From Lepturacanthus savala (Eukaryota > Chordata > Actinopteri > Scombriformes > Trichiuridae), in NCBI GenBank assembly GCA_030544235.1, contig CM060462.1, forward strand, positions 36,935,526 to 36,999,525: a stretch of 64,000 bases of DNA, written 5' to 3'. This document shows positions 1-11,500 of this stretch, in pieces. The position numbers were made by a program, and so were the translations under genes. Below the pieces are notes generated by a model that saw nothing but the letters and a program-made list of their open reading frames with translations, searched no databases and was not told where the DNA came from. Each line of letters opens with the position of its first letter. Position 1 is the first letter of the stretch.

Positions 1-671
1 TGTGCTGCGTGCATGTTTGATAACATCTGTATTGCTATGTTTTAGCAGTTGTTAGCATGAATTTAGGTTCAATGTTACTGTTCCAGAAACATCTGTGGAA
101 ACAGTTTTTGTAAAGAATGCATGTGAACATTTTGTCTATGATTTAAGATTCGAGGTTCGAGTAACTGACACATAAATCATATATTAGATGAAGTATTCCT
201 TCAAGAGACTGGAGGTTGTTAGTAATCCCCTCTGTCTTAATCTGCCCGCTGAGAGCCAAATCTAACACTGGATCCCAGATCAGATGTGGAGATGTGGAGG
301 AATTCTGTCGTTTTAATATCCATCTTTTTAAGCGCTCTGTGCCAATTTGGAAACACACAACAGCCTGCTGGCACTCAGCCGGCAGCTTGAGTCAAGCAGT
401 TAAAGTCAACAGAGAAAAGTAGATGGTGCTTACAGTAAACACTGATAAGATAACCCCCCCGAGGAAAATTCCTCTGTTTCATTTCTGAGGCGTGTACAGT
501 TGAAAACAGCACAGACTCACATTCCTCTGCTGCTCCACAGACTCCATTAACTCAATGTTAACCTTAAACATGGCCGCCACCTTCACTGGAGGCTGACCTC
601 TGACTTCTGCGAAGGAAGAAGCCCAATCCACCTGTGAGACAGAGAGGGCATTTTTCACATTTTTGATATAT
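1..671. other. No gene recognised
   Basis: Mixed-composition unique-looking DNA. Only short chance open frames without recognisable motifs are present. It ends where the 32-bp tandem array begins. Confidence 0.5.
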
Positions 672-1617
672 ATGAACACCTGAGGGTCCATTACTGTTTC
701 TACGTAGACACCTGAGGGCCTGTTAATGTTTCTATGTAGACGCTTGAGGGTCTCTACATGGAAATCTGATGGTCCATTACTGTCTCTGTGTGGACACCTG
801 AAGATCCGTTAGTTTCTATGTAGTCATCTGAGGGTCTGTTACTCTCTCTATGTGGACACCCAAGGATCCGTTACTGTTTCTACGTAGTCATCTGAGGGTC
901 TGTTACTGTTTCTACATAGACACTTGAGGGCTCTGTTAATGTTTCTACGTAGACACTTGAGGGACTGTTTCTGTCTCTACGTAGATACCGTTTGTTACTT
1001 TTCTACGTAGTCATCTGAGGGTCTGTTACTGTTTCTACGTAGACACTTGAAGGTGTTTCTGTGTCTACGTAGATACCTGAAGGTCCTTTAGTTTTCTACG
1101 TAGTCATCTGAGGGTCTGTTACTCTTTCTACATAGACACTTGAGGGTTCATTAATGTTTCTATGTAGACACTTGAGGGTCCACTACTGTGTCTACGTATA
1201 CACCTGAGGGTCCATTATTGTTTCTACGTAGACACCTGAGGGTTCATTACTTTTCTACGTAGACATTTGAGGGTCTGTTACTCTTTCTACATAGACACTT
1301 GAGGGTTCATTAATGTTTCTACGTAGATACTTGAGGGTCCATTGCTGTCTCTGCACAGATACCTGAGGGTTTGTTACTTTTCTATGTAGTCATCTGAGCG
1401 TCTTTTACCGTTTCTACATAGACACTTGAAGGTCCATCAACATCTCCACGTAGACACCTGAGGGTCTGTTATTGTCTCTAGGTGGACACCTCAGGGTCCG
1501 TTATTGTTTCTACGTAGACACTTGAGGGTCCGTTATTGTCTCTACGTAGACAACTGAGGGTTCCATTTCAGTCTTCACATGGATACCAAGTGTCATTATT
1601 GTCTCTAGGTGGACACA
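672..1617. repeat. Minisatellite of ~32-bp units with a TCTACGTAGA core
   Basis: About 28 diverged head-to-tail units of roughly 32 bp follow one another. A typical unit opens TCTACGTAGACACCTGAGGG and continues with a short GTCCATTACTGTT-like part. Most units keep the 10-bp palindrome TCTACGTAGA or a one-base variant (CTATGTAG, CTACATAG). Degeneration is greatest at the edges, where TCTCTAGGTGGACACC replaces the core. Units abut directly with no unique spacers, so this is a minisatellite and not a CRISPR array. No open frame spans it. A role as a binding-site array is possible but nothing else in the sequence supports it. Confidence 0.9.
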
Positions 1618-2610
1618 GCAGTTCAACCTTTTAGACTTAACTGTTGACAGAATCTTTTGGTCCAGCAGTGCCATGTGATTGAGTTATACAATACACACCA
1701 TATACTTATATTACCACTATTTTAAGAGTAAGTTCACAAGAAAGCATGCATTGTACTGAAATGTACTTAAGTAAATGATGTGAAATGTGTGCATTCGAAC
1801 TGAAGGTTAAGAAGTCTACTGACAATGCAAAGTTAAAAAAAGGAGCAGCTTCCTACAATTCTGTTGAGTGGTGCATATTCGATATTATTTTAATCTGGCA
1901 AGGTACAACATATTTTCGTAGATATTTTTATATTTAAGAAAATAAGAGCTTTGAAACATATCAGTGTTTAATTTTGCGAACCAGACAAAGTGCTGCATAT
2001 AAATTAACTGTTAGCAATAAAAATGTGCTATAACAAATGTTTAAATATGTATCAGCTTTTCAAATAGCTTTACACCACACATTTAGGCTTTAGGAGTTAA
2101 TCTCATGTTGAATGTAAAACTGGTGTAAGGTAACTCCAGCTGTCAGATAAATGCAGTGGAGGAAGAGTAGAAAGTTGTCAGAATGGAAACAGAGCAGCAG
2201 AAACACAGGTTCTTTCCAGCTTTGAACAAAGAGAGAAACATTCTGAGATAAATGGAAACAGAGAACATGAATCTGTTTCCACCCATGTTTGTCCATGCAT
2301 GCTTGCTCGTGTGTCCACATGCATGCAGGGGTGAGGTGGCCAGAGTTCACATGTTGAGTTTACACAGGGAGGGGGCTCCCATAACCACACACTCCTCCCC
2401 CCCTCGAACTCGACGGTTAAAGTCCTGAGATCAGAGTGGAGTCGTTCAGTGGAGGAGCATCCTCTCAGTGATTGGCAGATTGGGGCCGCGGGGTCGAGGG
2501 GCAAGAGGGCAGAGTCCGGACGTCCTGACCTGGTGGTCTGGGCGATGCCAGGATGACAACCGGCTTGTTGCTAGCTGGTTAGCGCAGGCTGAGCTCTGGT
2601 CCACCTGCAG
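1618..2610. other. No gene recognised
   Basis: AT-rich at the left, more balanced after 2.3 kb. A short stretch near 1745-1780 (TGTACTTAAGTAAATGA) resembles the end of the hAT-type elements seen elsewhere in the window. No coding motif was recognised. Confidence 0.4.
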
Positions 2611-2697
2611 GGTTACACCCAGTCCTCCCTGCCAGACATGAACAGCAGCAACAGCTCGGAGGAGGAGTTCTATCCCAAAAAATATTCTTCTCGATAG
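2611..2697 (+). other. Candidate coding exon, product unknown
   Basis: A CCACCTGCAG acceptor-like sequence ends at 2610. It is followed by an open frame of 28 codons and a TAG, reading GYTQSSLPDMNSSNSSEEEF then YPKKYSSR. The serine/acidic composition, rich in AGC and GAG codons, looks more like real coding sequence than the AT-rich surroundings. In the same frame a TGA lies at 2590-2592, so an upstream exon would be required. I do not recognise the protein. It could be a terminal exon, a decayed exon or chance. Confidence 0.25.
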
Positions 2698-3334
2698 AAA
2701 GACATTGTAAGAAAGAACAATACACTTGGAAGCCCAGCATAACAATAGAAAGTCAAAGAAGAGGAACTAACCTCTCCTACATGCCTCCCCCACACAAAAT
2801 AGTGTGCACATTCCTGCACACACAGAGCAATGAATAAACATTCAAAAATAACTTTATTTTCTCTTATTTTAACAGCGGCAGAAAATCTCTCAGCCATAAT
2901 GTGAACAAGGGAGGGTGAGAGAATTTCCAGAGTCAAAGAATTCCCCTTTGAGCAATCTGGAGGTGAAAGTTAGGACACTGGACTATATGGAGGTAGATAG
3001 AAGTTTGTTATATCGAAGATCACTATAGGAGAAGAAGAGGTCATCTACTTTATGTTTGTATGTGCACATATTTGACTCCAGCACAAATCTCCACATCTGT
3101 ATGTAAAGAGCAGGTTGCCAGGGTTTCAGCAATTTAAGAACTTAATGATTGGACTCTGACAACATGTCAAACTCTTTTCATTAATCTGATTACTCTGATT
3201 CAGTTGCTGATTGTAATTGTTCTATATCAGCCAACAAGGATCAATATGTTTAGCAAGTTTTATGCTGCATAAAAGGTTTACGCTAGGAAAAAAACTTGAT
3301 GATTCTGAACCAAGATCTGAATTTGTAAGGAGCA
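2698..3334. other. No gene recognised
   Basis: AT-rich sequence without recognisable coding motifs or clear repeats. Confidence 0.4.
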
Positions 3335-3405
3335 ACTTCTGCAATTTCTCTGTTGTGGGATTAATGAAGGATTATCTTATCTTATCTTACCTTATCTTAT
3401 TGTTT
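3335..3405 (+). mobile_element. LINE/SINE 3' tail with (TTATC)n
   Basis: The text CTCTGTTGTGGGATTAATGA followed by AGGATTATCTTATCTTATCTTACC matches the usual 3' end of fish L2/Rex-like non-LTR elements, where a 'gggattaataaag' motif runs into a short pentanucleotide repeat. Only the tail can be recognised; the body upstream is too diverged or was never inserted because of 5' truncation. Confidence 0.5.
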
Positions 3406-4459
3406 CTTTTTTTTTACTGATTACTGACGCTGATCTTGAACACATCGTCTTTGTAAAGGGAAGGTGTGTGCTTAGTTTGCCTGTGTTCTGGTTTTACACA
3501 GTTATATAGGTCAAGGGAAAATTCTTTAAATTTCCAAAATCTCTCAGGTGCAAAGGGCCAACTGCAAATGTTGTGATCCTCATTAAATGAGTCATCAGCT
3601 TTTAGATTGAATAAATACAATTGTTCACACACTTAATTTGCTGCAAAAAATACCATTTTTATTATTAATGAGTGTGAAGCTCCAGCTCTTCATGTAGACA
3701 ACTTAGATAACTGAATAACTGAACTGAACATAACTATACATAAGAAAAAAATGTTTTAGTGAAGGAGATTATGTTTTATTTGATAGAAAGCAAATGAATC
3801 CCTAAACTCAGCTTTATCCAATCAAGTCTGAAACACACACATGCACACGCATGCACACACAGGGAAATGCTTTAAAACAGTTTTTGGGTGAAATCCAAAG
3901 TGGGATTGGTGTTGACACGATTTGATAATTCACCCAGCGCTCTGACTTACAGGCTCACTGTGTAATGTTTTCACTCAGTCCCAAACCTGCCGTGCTCGTT
4001 AGTCTTTTAACACTCTCTCCGTCTCTGCCTCATCCTCCTTCATCCACGACAAGAGTTAAACGGCTGGAGACGCCGAGCCGCGCTTAACACGTGTGCATTT
4101 GTGTGTGCGTGCGTGTGTGTGTGTGCTGCTCTCGCTGTGATTGATGGCATTGTTTAAAGCCAGGGAGGCTTTGGAAAGCTTTGCTATTGTTTCAGTTCTT
4201 GGCGAGGAGGGTTCTTTAGAAAAACAAAACGAGAGGAGGAGGATGAGGAAGAGGACGAGGGCGTACGGACGAATATAAAGTATTAGAAAACAAAACAATA
4301 GTTTTCTTCACACCCGTCACACTCGCTGCCTTAAAAGAGTCTGAGCCCCTGATGGTGAATCTGATAGCTGCCCCCCACCACCACCCCCTACACACACACA
4401 CACACACACACCTTCCTGCCCGCCTCCTCTCCTCCTCACATCACCACCAACCAAACCAC
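3406..4459. other. No gene recognised; small (GT)n and (CA)n tracts
   Basis: Contains a short GT-rich tract near 4098-4126 and a (CA)n tract at 4390-4411. Sequence from about 4000 rises in GC content towards the island that follows. Confidence 0.4.
4390..4411. repeat. (CA)n microsatellite
   Basis: Uninterrupted CA dinucleotides, about 11 units. Confidence 0.9.
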
Positions 4460-4870
4460 AGCTATCCATGCCCACCCCACCCGGCCAGCCCCCGGGAAGA
4501 CAGAACGAGGGGACAGAGCAGGAAAAATAAAACGCACACCAGGAATGTACCAACACACAAACATGGTGTTGGCCCAGGCCTCCGCTCTGCTCCTCTGTTA
4601 TTCTTACAAGATGTTTGGGGCTCGGCTCTGGTCACCCGGCCCGACTCCAACCACAGAATTTCTGATATTTCTCCGGGTCCCGTCCCCCCCTGCTGTGGAG
4701 CCGCTGGGAATGTTTTGTGAAAACACAGCGCCGCAGGGCTCGGCCGGTGGTCCGCTACATAAAGCACGGCTACGAGGCCGGCCGGCCGGCCCCCGGGGCC
4801 CCTGGGGGCCTCATCAGCACCGACCAGCACTGCGCCCCCGAGAGGGAAGAGGCATGTTGTTGCAGTCTGG
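4460..4870. promoter_or_regulatory. GC-rich, CpG-bearing island (candidate regulatory element)
   Basis: GC content and CpG frequency rise sharply against the AT-rich surroundings, peaking at 4725-4840 with repeated GGCCGGCCGG and CCCGGGGCCCC. Several overlapping open frames exist on both strands but none carries a recognised motif, as expected for high-GC DNA. The segment could be an intronic enhancer, a CpG-island promoter of an unannotated transcript, or an exon. The sequence alone cannot decide between these. Confidence 0.3.
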
Positions 4871-6224
4871 TCCTGTCCACTCTGATGGATGGGAGAACAT
4901 TTTCTTTCTGTTCCAGATCAGAAACAGGAAACAAAGTTATTAAGTACAACTTCGGTCATGATAAATGTTTATGGTGCGTTTGAAAATATTTAGTAATTAT
5001 ATCTCATGCTTATATAAATGGATCCATTGAGTCATGTGTAATTTCCAGAAAATGAGTCTTTTACCTTTAATTCTCCCAGAACGAACAGCAGCGTCTGCCA
5101 AACTTATCTCATACGCTGCAGTGGTGGAAGAACTGAGACCTTTTACTCTTTCACTACTGCATTACAGGTAAAAGCTTAGTGAAATTATCAAAATAACAAG
5201 TTTTTACTTAAACATCAATTATTGTCTCGATCAGTTAGATTAATTGTTTAGTCAATTAAATGTGAAAAGAACTGGTAAAAGAACTGGTAAAAATGTATAC
5301 AAATATAAACATAAATGTATTTAAGTTACTTTCCATCTCTGCTGGATCGTGTAACTGTGGGAAAAAGCCTGTTTACAAAACTGAAAGCTAAAGGCAGGAG
5401 TTTGATTAATTCTGGACACTGATCATTAGCTTCTGTCTTATGAGAAAAACAAACAGGTGTAAACAGAGCTTAATACTGATGTCAGCATGAGTAATATGAA
5501 TACAAGAGTCAGTCGTCTGTACAGTTTGAGTGCGAGTGAAGAAATATGAAACCAGACTGAAATGAATCAGAGTGATGACGATTATTGAAAAGATCAACTA
5601 CTCATTAAGCCGCTGTCCCCCAGAGGGACGAAGGGTTGGATTTGATGAGTGTGGTTACTGAATCTGTGCCTGTGTGTTTGTGCGCTATGTGTGTGTGTGT
5701 GTGTGTGTGTGTGCAGACGATCTAATTGGAGACAGGTGAACAATTGGTGGATTAAGACACCGCCCTCAGTCTGGATTGGCTGGGTGTGGAGGGAATAAAG
5801 TTAAGTGTGATTACCTCGTCATTACACACATAAATACCCCCGCAGTGTGTTTAAGCTTATCCACAGTCGTGCTGCATTATGACTGATTCCTCCTGAGTCC
5901 CACGTCAGACTGTCAAGACAGCTGGACAGCGGTTGCCGGGCAACTGAATAACAAGCAGTTTTTTGTTAACTGGGACGAGAAGAAGGATTGCGTCTATCAG
6001 TCCAACTGTCCAAGGACCCTGACATGTCTGAGAGCATATTTATAACACAAGAGCATGCTCTGAAAGTGAGATTTACTTTAGAGAGAAAATGAAAATGGCA
6101 GACAATCCAATGAAAAATAAGCATTTGAGATGAAATATGTGTCAGTGTAAAGACCATTCCACAGCAAACTCAGAAGAGATAGATCTTACATAGTGAGCTG
6201 TAAGAAGTGTGGCATAAATATTTC
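4871..6224. other. No gene recognised; (GT)n and a hAT-end-like scrap
   Basis: A (GT)n tract lies at 5688-5714. Near 5118 the text GCAGTGGTGGAAGAACTGAG resembles the CAGTGGTGGAA terminal repeat of the hAT-type element at 17736, suggesting an old solo end. Nothing coding was recognised. Confidence 0.4.
5688..5714. repeat. (GT)n microsatellite
   Basis: Uninterrupted GT dinucleotides. Confidence 0.9.
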
Positions 6225-6540
6225 AAATGTGCTGCCAACTACTATCAATGGAAAGTAGCTAAATGTTGTGAGATGAGGCCATGTCTGTGCTATATTTACA
6301 TCTACAATGATCACGCAAAGAGAAAGTAACAGAATATCTGTCTTATATTCTGTCAGGACTGTGACTGGTCCTTAGCAACACTGTTTGCATGCACAGCTCA
6401 GTCATGTCTGTCAGCTGCATGTGGACTTAATGTGCTGCTGCACCTCCGCCACTCACTGGACAGTACTGAAAAAAAGATAAAGGCACTGACCTACTGCAAC
6501 AGTGGCTTCAATGCTTTCTATTCATTGTCCATTTGAGTGC
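6225..6540 (+). repeat. Dispersed repeat, copy 1 (paralogous to 45300-45800)
   Basis: Shares ordered blocks with the region at 45.3-45.8 kb: AATGGAAAGTAGCTAAA, then CTATATTTACAT...AATGATCAC, then a TTGTGA/CTGTGA block followed by GGTCCTTAGCAACACTG against GGCCTTGGCAACGCTG, then CATGTCT...GCTGC.TGTGGA. The spacing differs by indels. The family is not identified; a non-autonomous DNA transposon is likely. Confidence 0.5.
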
Positions 6541-6555
6541 TACGCAATGTATTCT

Positions 6556-6740
6556 AGGCCGACTGTGGCTCAGAGGTAGAGCAATCGTTCACTGGTTGGT
6601 GGGTTGGCGGAATTCATGAAATTCCTGATGCTCTGGTGGCATGTCAGCCACCACCATCAGTGTGTGAATGGGTGAATGAATGCTTGTAAAGCGCTTTGAG
6701 TGGTCAAAATGACTAGAAATGCACTCTATTTATTTACCAT
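6556..6740 (+). mobile_element. tRNA-derived SINE
   Basis: The 5' part GACTGTGGCTCAGAGGTAGA closely matches a tRNA D-arm/A-box (TGGCTCAGAGGTAGAGC). The 3' part, TGTAAAGCGCTTTGAGTGGT followed by an ACTAGAAATGCACTCTATTTATTTACCAT-type end, is the common tail of a widespread fish tRNA-SINE. The B-box region is eroded and the body has an internal deletion, so the copy is old. Confidence 0.75.
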
Positions 6741-7749
6741 TCAGCTAGCGTCTCAGTGTGTTTCGAGAGATGTGATGTGATATCAGCTTTCCTCATTGAC
6801 ATAAAGTTGAGGTTTTTTCTACTTTATGCAAGTTGGGTTTGTCTGATACCACTTGCTGCCTCTGCTCCGTGCAGAAACTAGCTAGTGTTGATATGAAATA
6901 AAGAAATATTCCAAAACTGCATAGACTAAAAACATGAAAAAAAAACTAGTTTTGTAATAGAACATGAAGAAGTAGAGGTAGAGTCCATTTCTAAAAATCT
7001 AAAAAATGAAATCTAAAAATGAATGAAAGATCCAATCAGCAAGCATACATTACTAGGAAGTGGTGGCTTCCCTCGCATACCGCAACCTGTTACTGTTGCT
7101 ATGCCTGTCAATCTTTCCTTAACACATAAACGCTGTATCATTTCAAGGGCTGCACTATTCTAGACACAGTGTAAAAGGTCATGTCATGGTTGAGAGATAA
7201 AAAAAAAGTCAGGACAGAAACACCGATGTTAGTTTAAATGCTGATATAGTACCATTTAGGACCAACTTACTTGGGATGTTTTGGCTTCTAACATGATCTT
7301 TAACCCAACGGATTCATTTTACTAGCTAAAATGCTAATGCATTGGAATTAATACTAGATTGCTATAATACTTATGTCAGTAATGGGAAAGTTAGCGAGAG
7401 TTAGCTCTCCCCCTGTGTAAAGGTTGATTTCTGGTAGGGGACTGGCCAGATATTAAAGAGGTGTGTAAGAAAGGTTTAAGTTGTCTCCATGGTAACCAGA
7501 TTCCTCCAGCTGGTTTGGTTAGTGTATCACCATGACTGGGATGAACCAAGGATGTTACAGGTTATCAGACGTAACAGACCAAGATATAAATGAAGAAGTT
7601 CAGTGAAAATTAACATTTCCAAGGTGACATTAGTAACACAACCCAATTGCACTGTATGACAATAACATTTTTTTCCAGCAAATAACCAATTGACTGATTT
7701 TACATTGGTGAGAGTGCTACTTTCTTAGGATATAATGTTTGCTCTATAA
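6741..7749. other. No gene recognised
   Basis: AT-rich sequence with no clear coding or repeat signature. Confidence 0.35.
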
Positions 7750-8215
7750 TGAAGATGTTTGGGTCCTGGAAAGAGTCCTACGAGGTGACAGGGGCAGTCC
7801 TCAGATTTAGAAACAACCCGTTTTCCATTTCCGAGAGAAGCTATCCTGCTGGCTGAAACCCCGAGGCCATAAACAGCAAGAATGCATAGTGTTCTAGCAG
7901 TTGTGCAAGTGTATGTAGCGTTACAGTTTTATGCTACAGGGAGTTTCGTAAACTATGCTTATCTAAAGGGTCTCCAGTGGACTCAGCAAGATGCTTCCTT
8001 CATTTCCAACAAACACTACACCTCTGAATAAACTTAAAGTGGAGTTTCATACCATAGCAGGATTTCCAAATGCAGTGGATGCAATAGATGGTACACAATC
8101 AGGTCCTGTCTGTGGAGGAGCATCTTTATGTCAACAGAAATGCTCAAGCAATATGTGACGCCATCTTGAAGATAATAAATTGTGTGGCTCCAGGAGAGAA
8201 GTTTAAGCTGTAATT
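7750..8215 (+). pseudogene. PIF/Harbinger (HARBI1-like) transposase relic
   Basis: From 8042 one frame reads EFHTIAGFPNAVDAIDGTQS, matching the conserved HARBI1-family block that surrounds the first catalytic aspartate (IDGT). From about 8115 another frame reads EEHLYVNRNAQAICDAILKI, matching the downstream 'vNRK...vQaicDa..kI' block of the same family. The frame change between them, and the loss of the H.I/I.AP segment, show indels. Text at 7750-8040 plausibly holds the N-terminal remnant but is heavily decayed. A functional enzyme would be about 350 residues and act as a DDE nuclease with a MADF/Myb partner. No terminal inverted repeats were found. Confidence 0.7.
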
Positions 8216-8524
8216 TGCTGTCAGTTGCAACACAGTGTTAGAATTGACCCCAACTGTACCAGCCTTAACACAAGCCTCCCTGCTGTCTATAGAGACAACA
8301 AAGCTAATATCTGACAAAGATACTAAATGTTAGATGACAGAATGGTCATCAAAACTAGACAAATTAAATTGTGCAATCCAACTTCAAGCATCTCCAAAAA
8401 TGTGATTTACACATTGTTTAATGTTAGCTAACAGGCTAGTACACGAAACAAGTCACCAATATGTCTATCCTACAGAAATAACATAATATTAACGATCTCT
8501 CTCAAATTTAATCTAAGGAAACTG

Positions 8525-8590
8525 GACTTGTATTTGTCTAGGAAGACGTTTCGCGTCTTATCCAGTGGGCTTCATCAGTTCATATGCACT
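8525..8590 (-). mobile_element. Dispersed repeat end, probably Penelope/LINE-type
   Basis: AGGAAGACGTTTCGCGTCTT followed by ATCCAGTGGGCTTCATCAGTT matches a sequence very common in fish genomes ('gaagacgtttcgcctctcatccgagaagcttcttcagttc'). I associate it, from memory, with the 3' region of Penelope-like elements. Only about 65 bp are recognisable. Confidence 0.4.
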
Positions 8591-11500
8591 GGTCTGAATT
8601 GAGGGCAGCATAAAGACTGATGGATGGAAGTATGAGTTCACTGCTCCTTTAATGGAACAACACAGGGAGTCATAGCTTGCAGATCTTTTTTTTAAAACTT
8701 CTAAACAAATACAAGAATACATTTACAACATAATGAGGATTTATCTCTTCTGAAATTATAGATTTAAAGAAAACACAAGCAGGTTTTTTATTTTAAAATG
8801 CTACTTCCTATAGAAAGTAATTTATTTATAAGTAATTTCATTTATTTATTTACAAACTTCTTTATGTGATTCATTCATTCTTTCACCCAGTGACACTCTT
8901 AAACACAATGACATAGTGGTTTCCCTCCATAAAACTCCAACATTGTAACTTTAAAAAGCATGATTCAGCATGGTTTTGTACCTGCAAATGCTGACAAAAC
9001 TGGAGCTAATATTCTCTCCAGAGCTGATCACCAGTCAATTATTTATGATCAGCTGAGCATTGACTGTTGTCATGGATACATTCATGCTCTCTTATAACGT
9101 AATCTCATGGAGAACTCTCCCAAAAAATGAAACAATAATGAAGGGAAACATTTTCTTTTTGCGCATTTCATAAAATCCAATCTCAAATTTTCGATATATT
9201 AGAATGAAACCCATTTACAGCCTGGCCTTCGGGAAGCTTCCTTATACAATACCACGGCAACCAGGCTGGAGTGCAAGGTTGTGCATCCCTGTTTGCATAA
9301 GATAAACTAAATTTACTTGTAACAGTTGAAATTGCATTCTAATTTCATTGTTTGTGACTTGAGTGAGAGCTTCTCCTTTCCCTCAGTCTCCAATTAGCAC
9401 TCACAGTGGTGGAGTTGCACACTTCCCATTGAAACACATAGAAAAAGGGAAATGTGGTCATGAAAAGGCATAAAATGTGACTACAGCACATTTAAATATA
9501 TTCTATTTTTCATGGCACCACCACCAGTACGCCAATACTGTACTTAAGTACTGTACTTGTTTAAATTGTTACTGTCCACCACTGCAACTATCGGCCAGCT
9601 TCCAGTTTAAAACTTCATTTGAAGATTTCCAAAACTGTTGCAATGTTTCTTTGAATATTGTAAAGTGTTTAGTTTGCACTGCAGAGATGTAGAGTACAAG
9701 CCTCTCTGTCCCTTTGGCTTGTTGCCTTTGTGGTATTACTGTAATAATGTTGAGCTAACCACACACACACACACACACACAGACACACTGGTGTTTGAAA
9801 CATGACAGGACAGGATCTGATGTGAGCTTGACACTGACAGCCTCACCTTTCAACATTCAGTGTTTACAGTAATAGACAGTAATGCAGTACCTGCACGTAT
9901 CATCTCACTTGTCCTGCAGGTACCACACTGCTGCTCTGAGTCAGTCTGTGATGGTCTACGTCTAAGTGTTTGATTAATCCACCTCTTTTTACGCCTTTTG
10001 TAGATCATTAATGGAATAAACCCCCAGATTAGACACGTTTTATTGTTTATTTAGTGTGAACGCTACAGTTCTAGGAATCTATCACAGACAGGATTTTTCA
10101 CAAGTTCAACAAATGTGTCTGTTTCTGAATCTAAGTGATTAAAAAGTCAAAACTGACCCCCAATCAACACTAAAGTCTGAGAGACTTCTGCAAGTTATGA
10201 CCACTGTTCCCCTCCTTCACACCGTGTTTATATACTGAGTAAATTGCATTCCTAATTATGTTCTGTTATAAACTGTAATCTCTGCCTAGGATCTGTTCAC
10301 AGTAAGGTTTCTTTGAATGAATGAAGCTACATTTATATATGTCTTTGCAGTGGGAGGGAGGAGGTGGGGTGGACGGGGGCGTACAAGATGCATGAGTCTG
10401 ATAGCAGAGACCCGGGTTCACATCCTGAATCCTGTGTGTGTTCAGCTTCGGTTCAGTTTAATAAAAGATGCTGCTGTGGCTTAAACGTCCATAAACATGT
10501 TGAGCTTTAAGTCTCTCCAGATTTTTTTCTGATTTAAACAGAGACCATGTGCTTTCTGTGATCTGAGCCAATGCTGCTAGAGTCTAAATATGTATTCTAT
10601 TTTCTACTAGCTGATATTTTACTGAAAACATCATATATTTGGTAGATAGTAGGTAAAAAAAGAACATTATTTGGGGTTTTAAATAATATGGACATAATGA
10701 TCCCGAAAGCTGTTTCATAAAATGATAAAAAATGTGCATGATACAATATTTATCACAATGCTTAAAAAAACAAGGAAAATGGAGATGAACAATGACTTGA
10801 AATAATATCCTTTATTAAATAATAAATCTGACATTTTTTTTATATAGTTAGTTTTTTTTTCCTTTTATCTTATGTTCTTTTGCTTTTCTTTAAAAAAATA
10901 AATAAAATAAAAAAATATATATATTAAAATGAAATAATAATATATTATTACAGCATCTGGAATTTGTAAAAGAAAAATAATAGTCACACTAAGTGGAACA
11001 TCATCCAGTATTTTTTTTTTGTTCCCCCATGCTTCTACCTCCCTCCCTAACTACTAGGCCAGATATATATTTTAAAGTGCCAAAACCACGATGTGCTGCC
11101 CTTTTGGCTGATGAGTGGCCATACTAATTAAAAATTCTGGTTTCAATGTTAACTTGCCCTAATGTTCTGTTAAATTGTTTAAATAGGTTTGCACACAGTT
11201 CATCGAGGTAGCAGCAGCTGGACGTCTGTGGGGTATATGTTGGGATGGATGGAGCATCAGGACAGACAGTAAATGAGGTCAATGAGGTGGGCGATCAGTT
11301 AACACCAACGTTCATGCTTCATCACACTTCAAAACATGTACACAGACACACAGACACACACATTCCTCACATAACTAGGATGTCAGGGACTGTATGTGTG
11401 TGTGTCATTCTCTAAGTATTACCTGGTTGTACCTGGGGAGGGCGGGGCTGAGGGACGGGGGCGTAAACACACCTTAACGCACCACGTTTACATTCCTTAC

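Noticed and set aside
672..1617. CRISPR-like array
   Set aside because: Units abut one another and diverge throughout; there are no unique spacers, and the host is a vertebrate.
6556..6620. Functional tRNA gene
   Set aside because: The A-box is tRNA-like, but there is no acceptor stem pairing or intact B-box, and the 3' part is a SINE tail.
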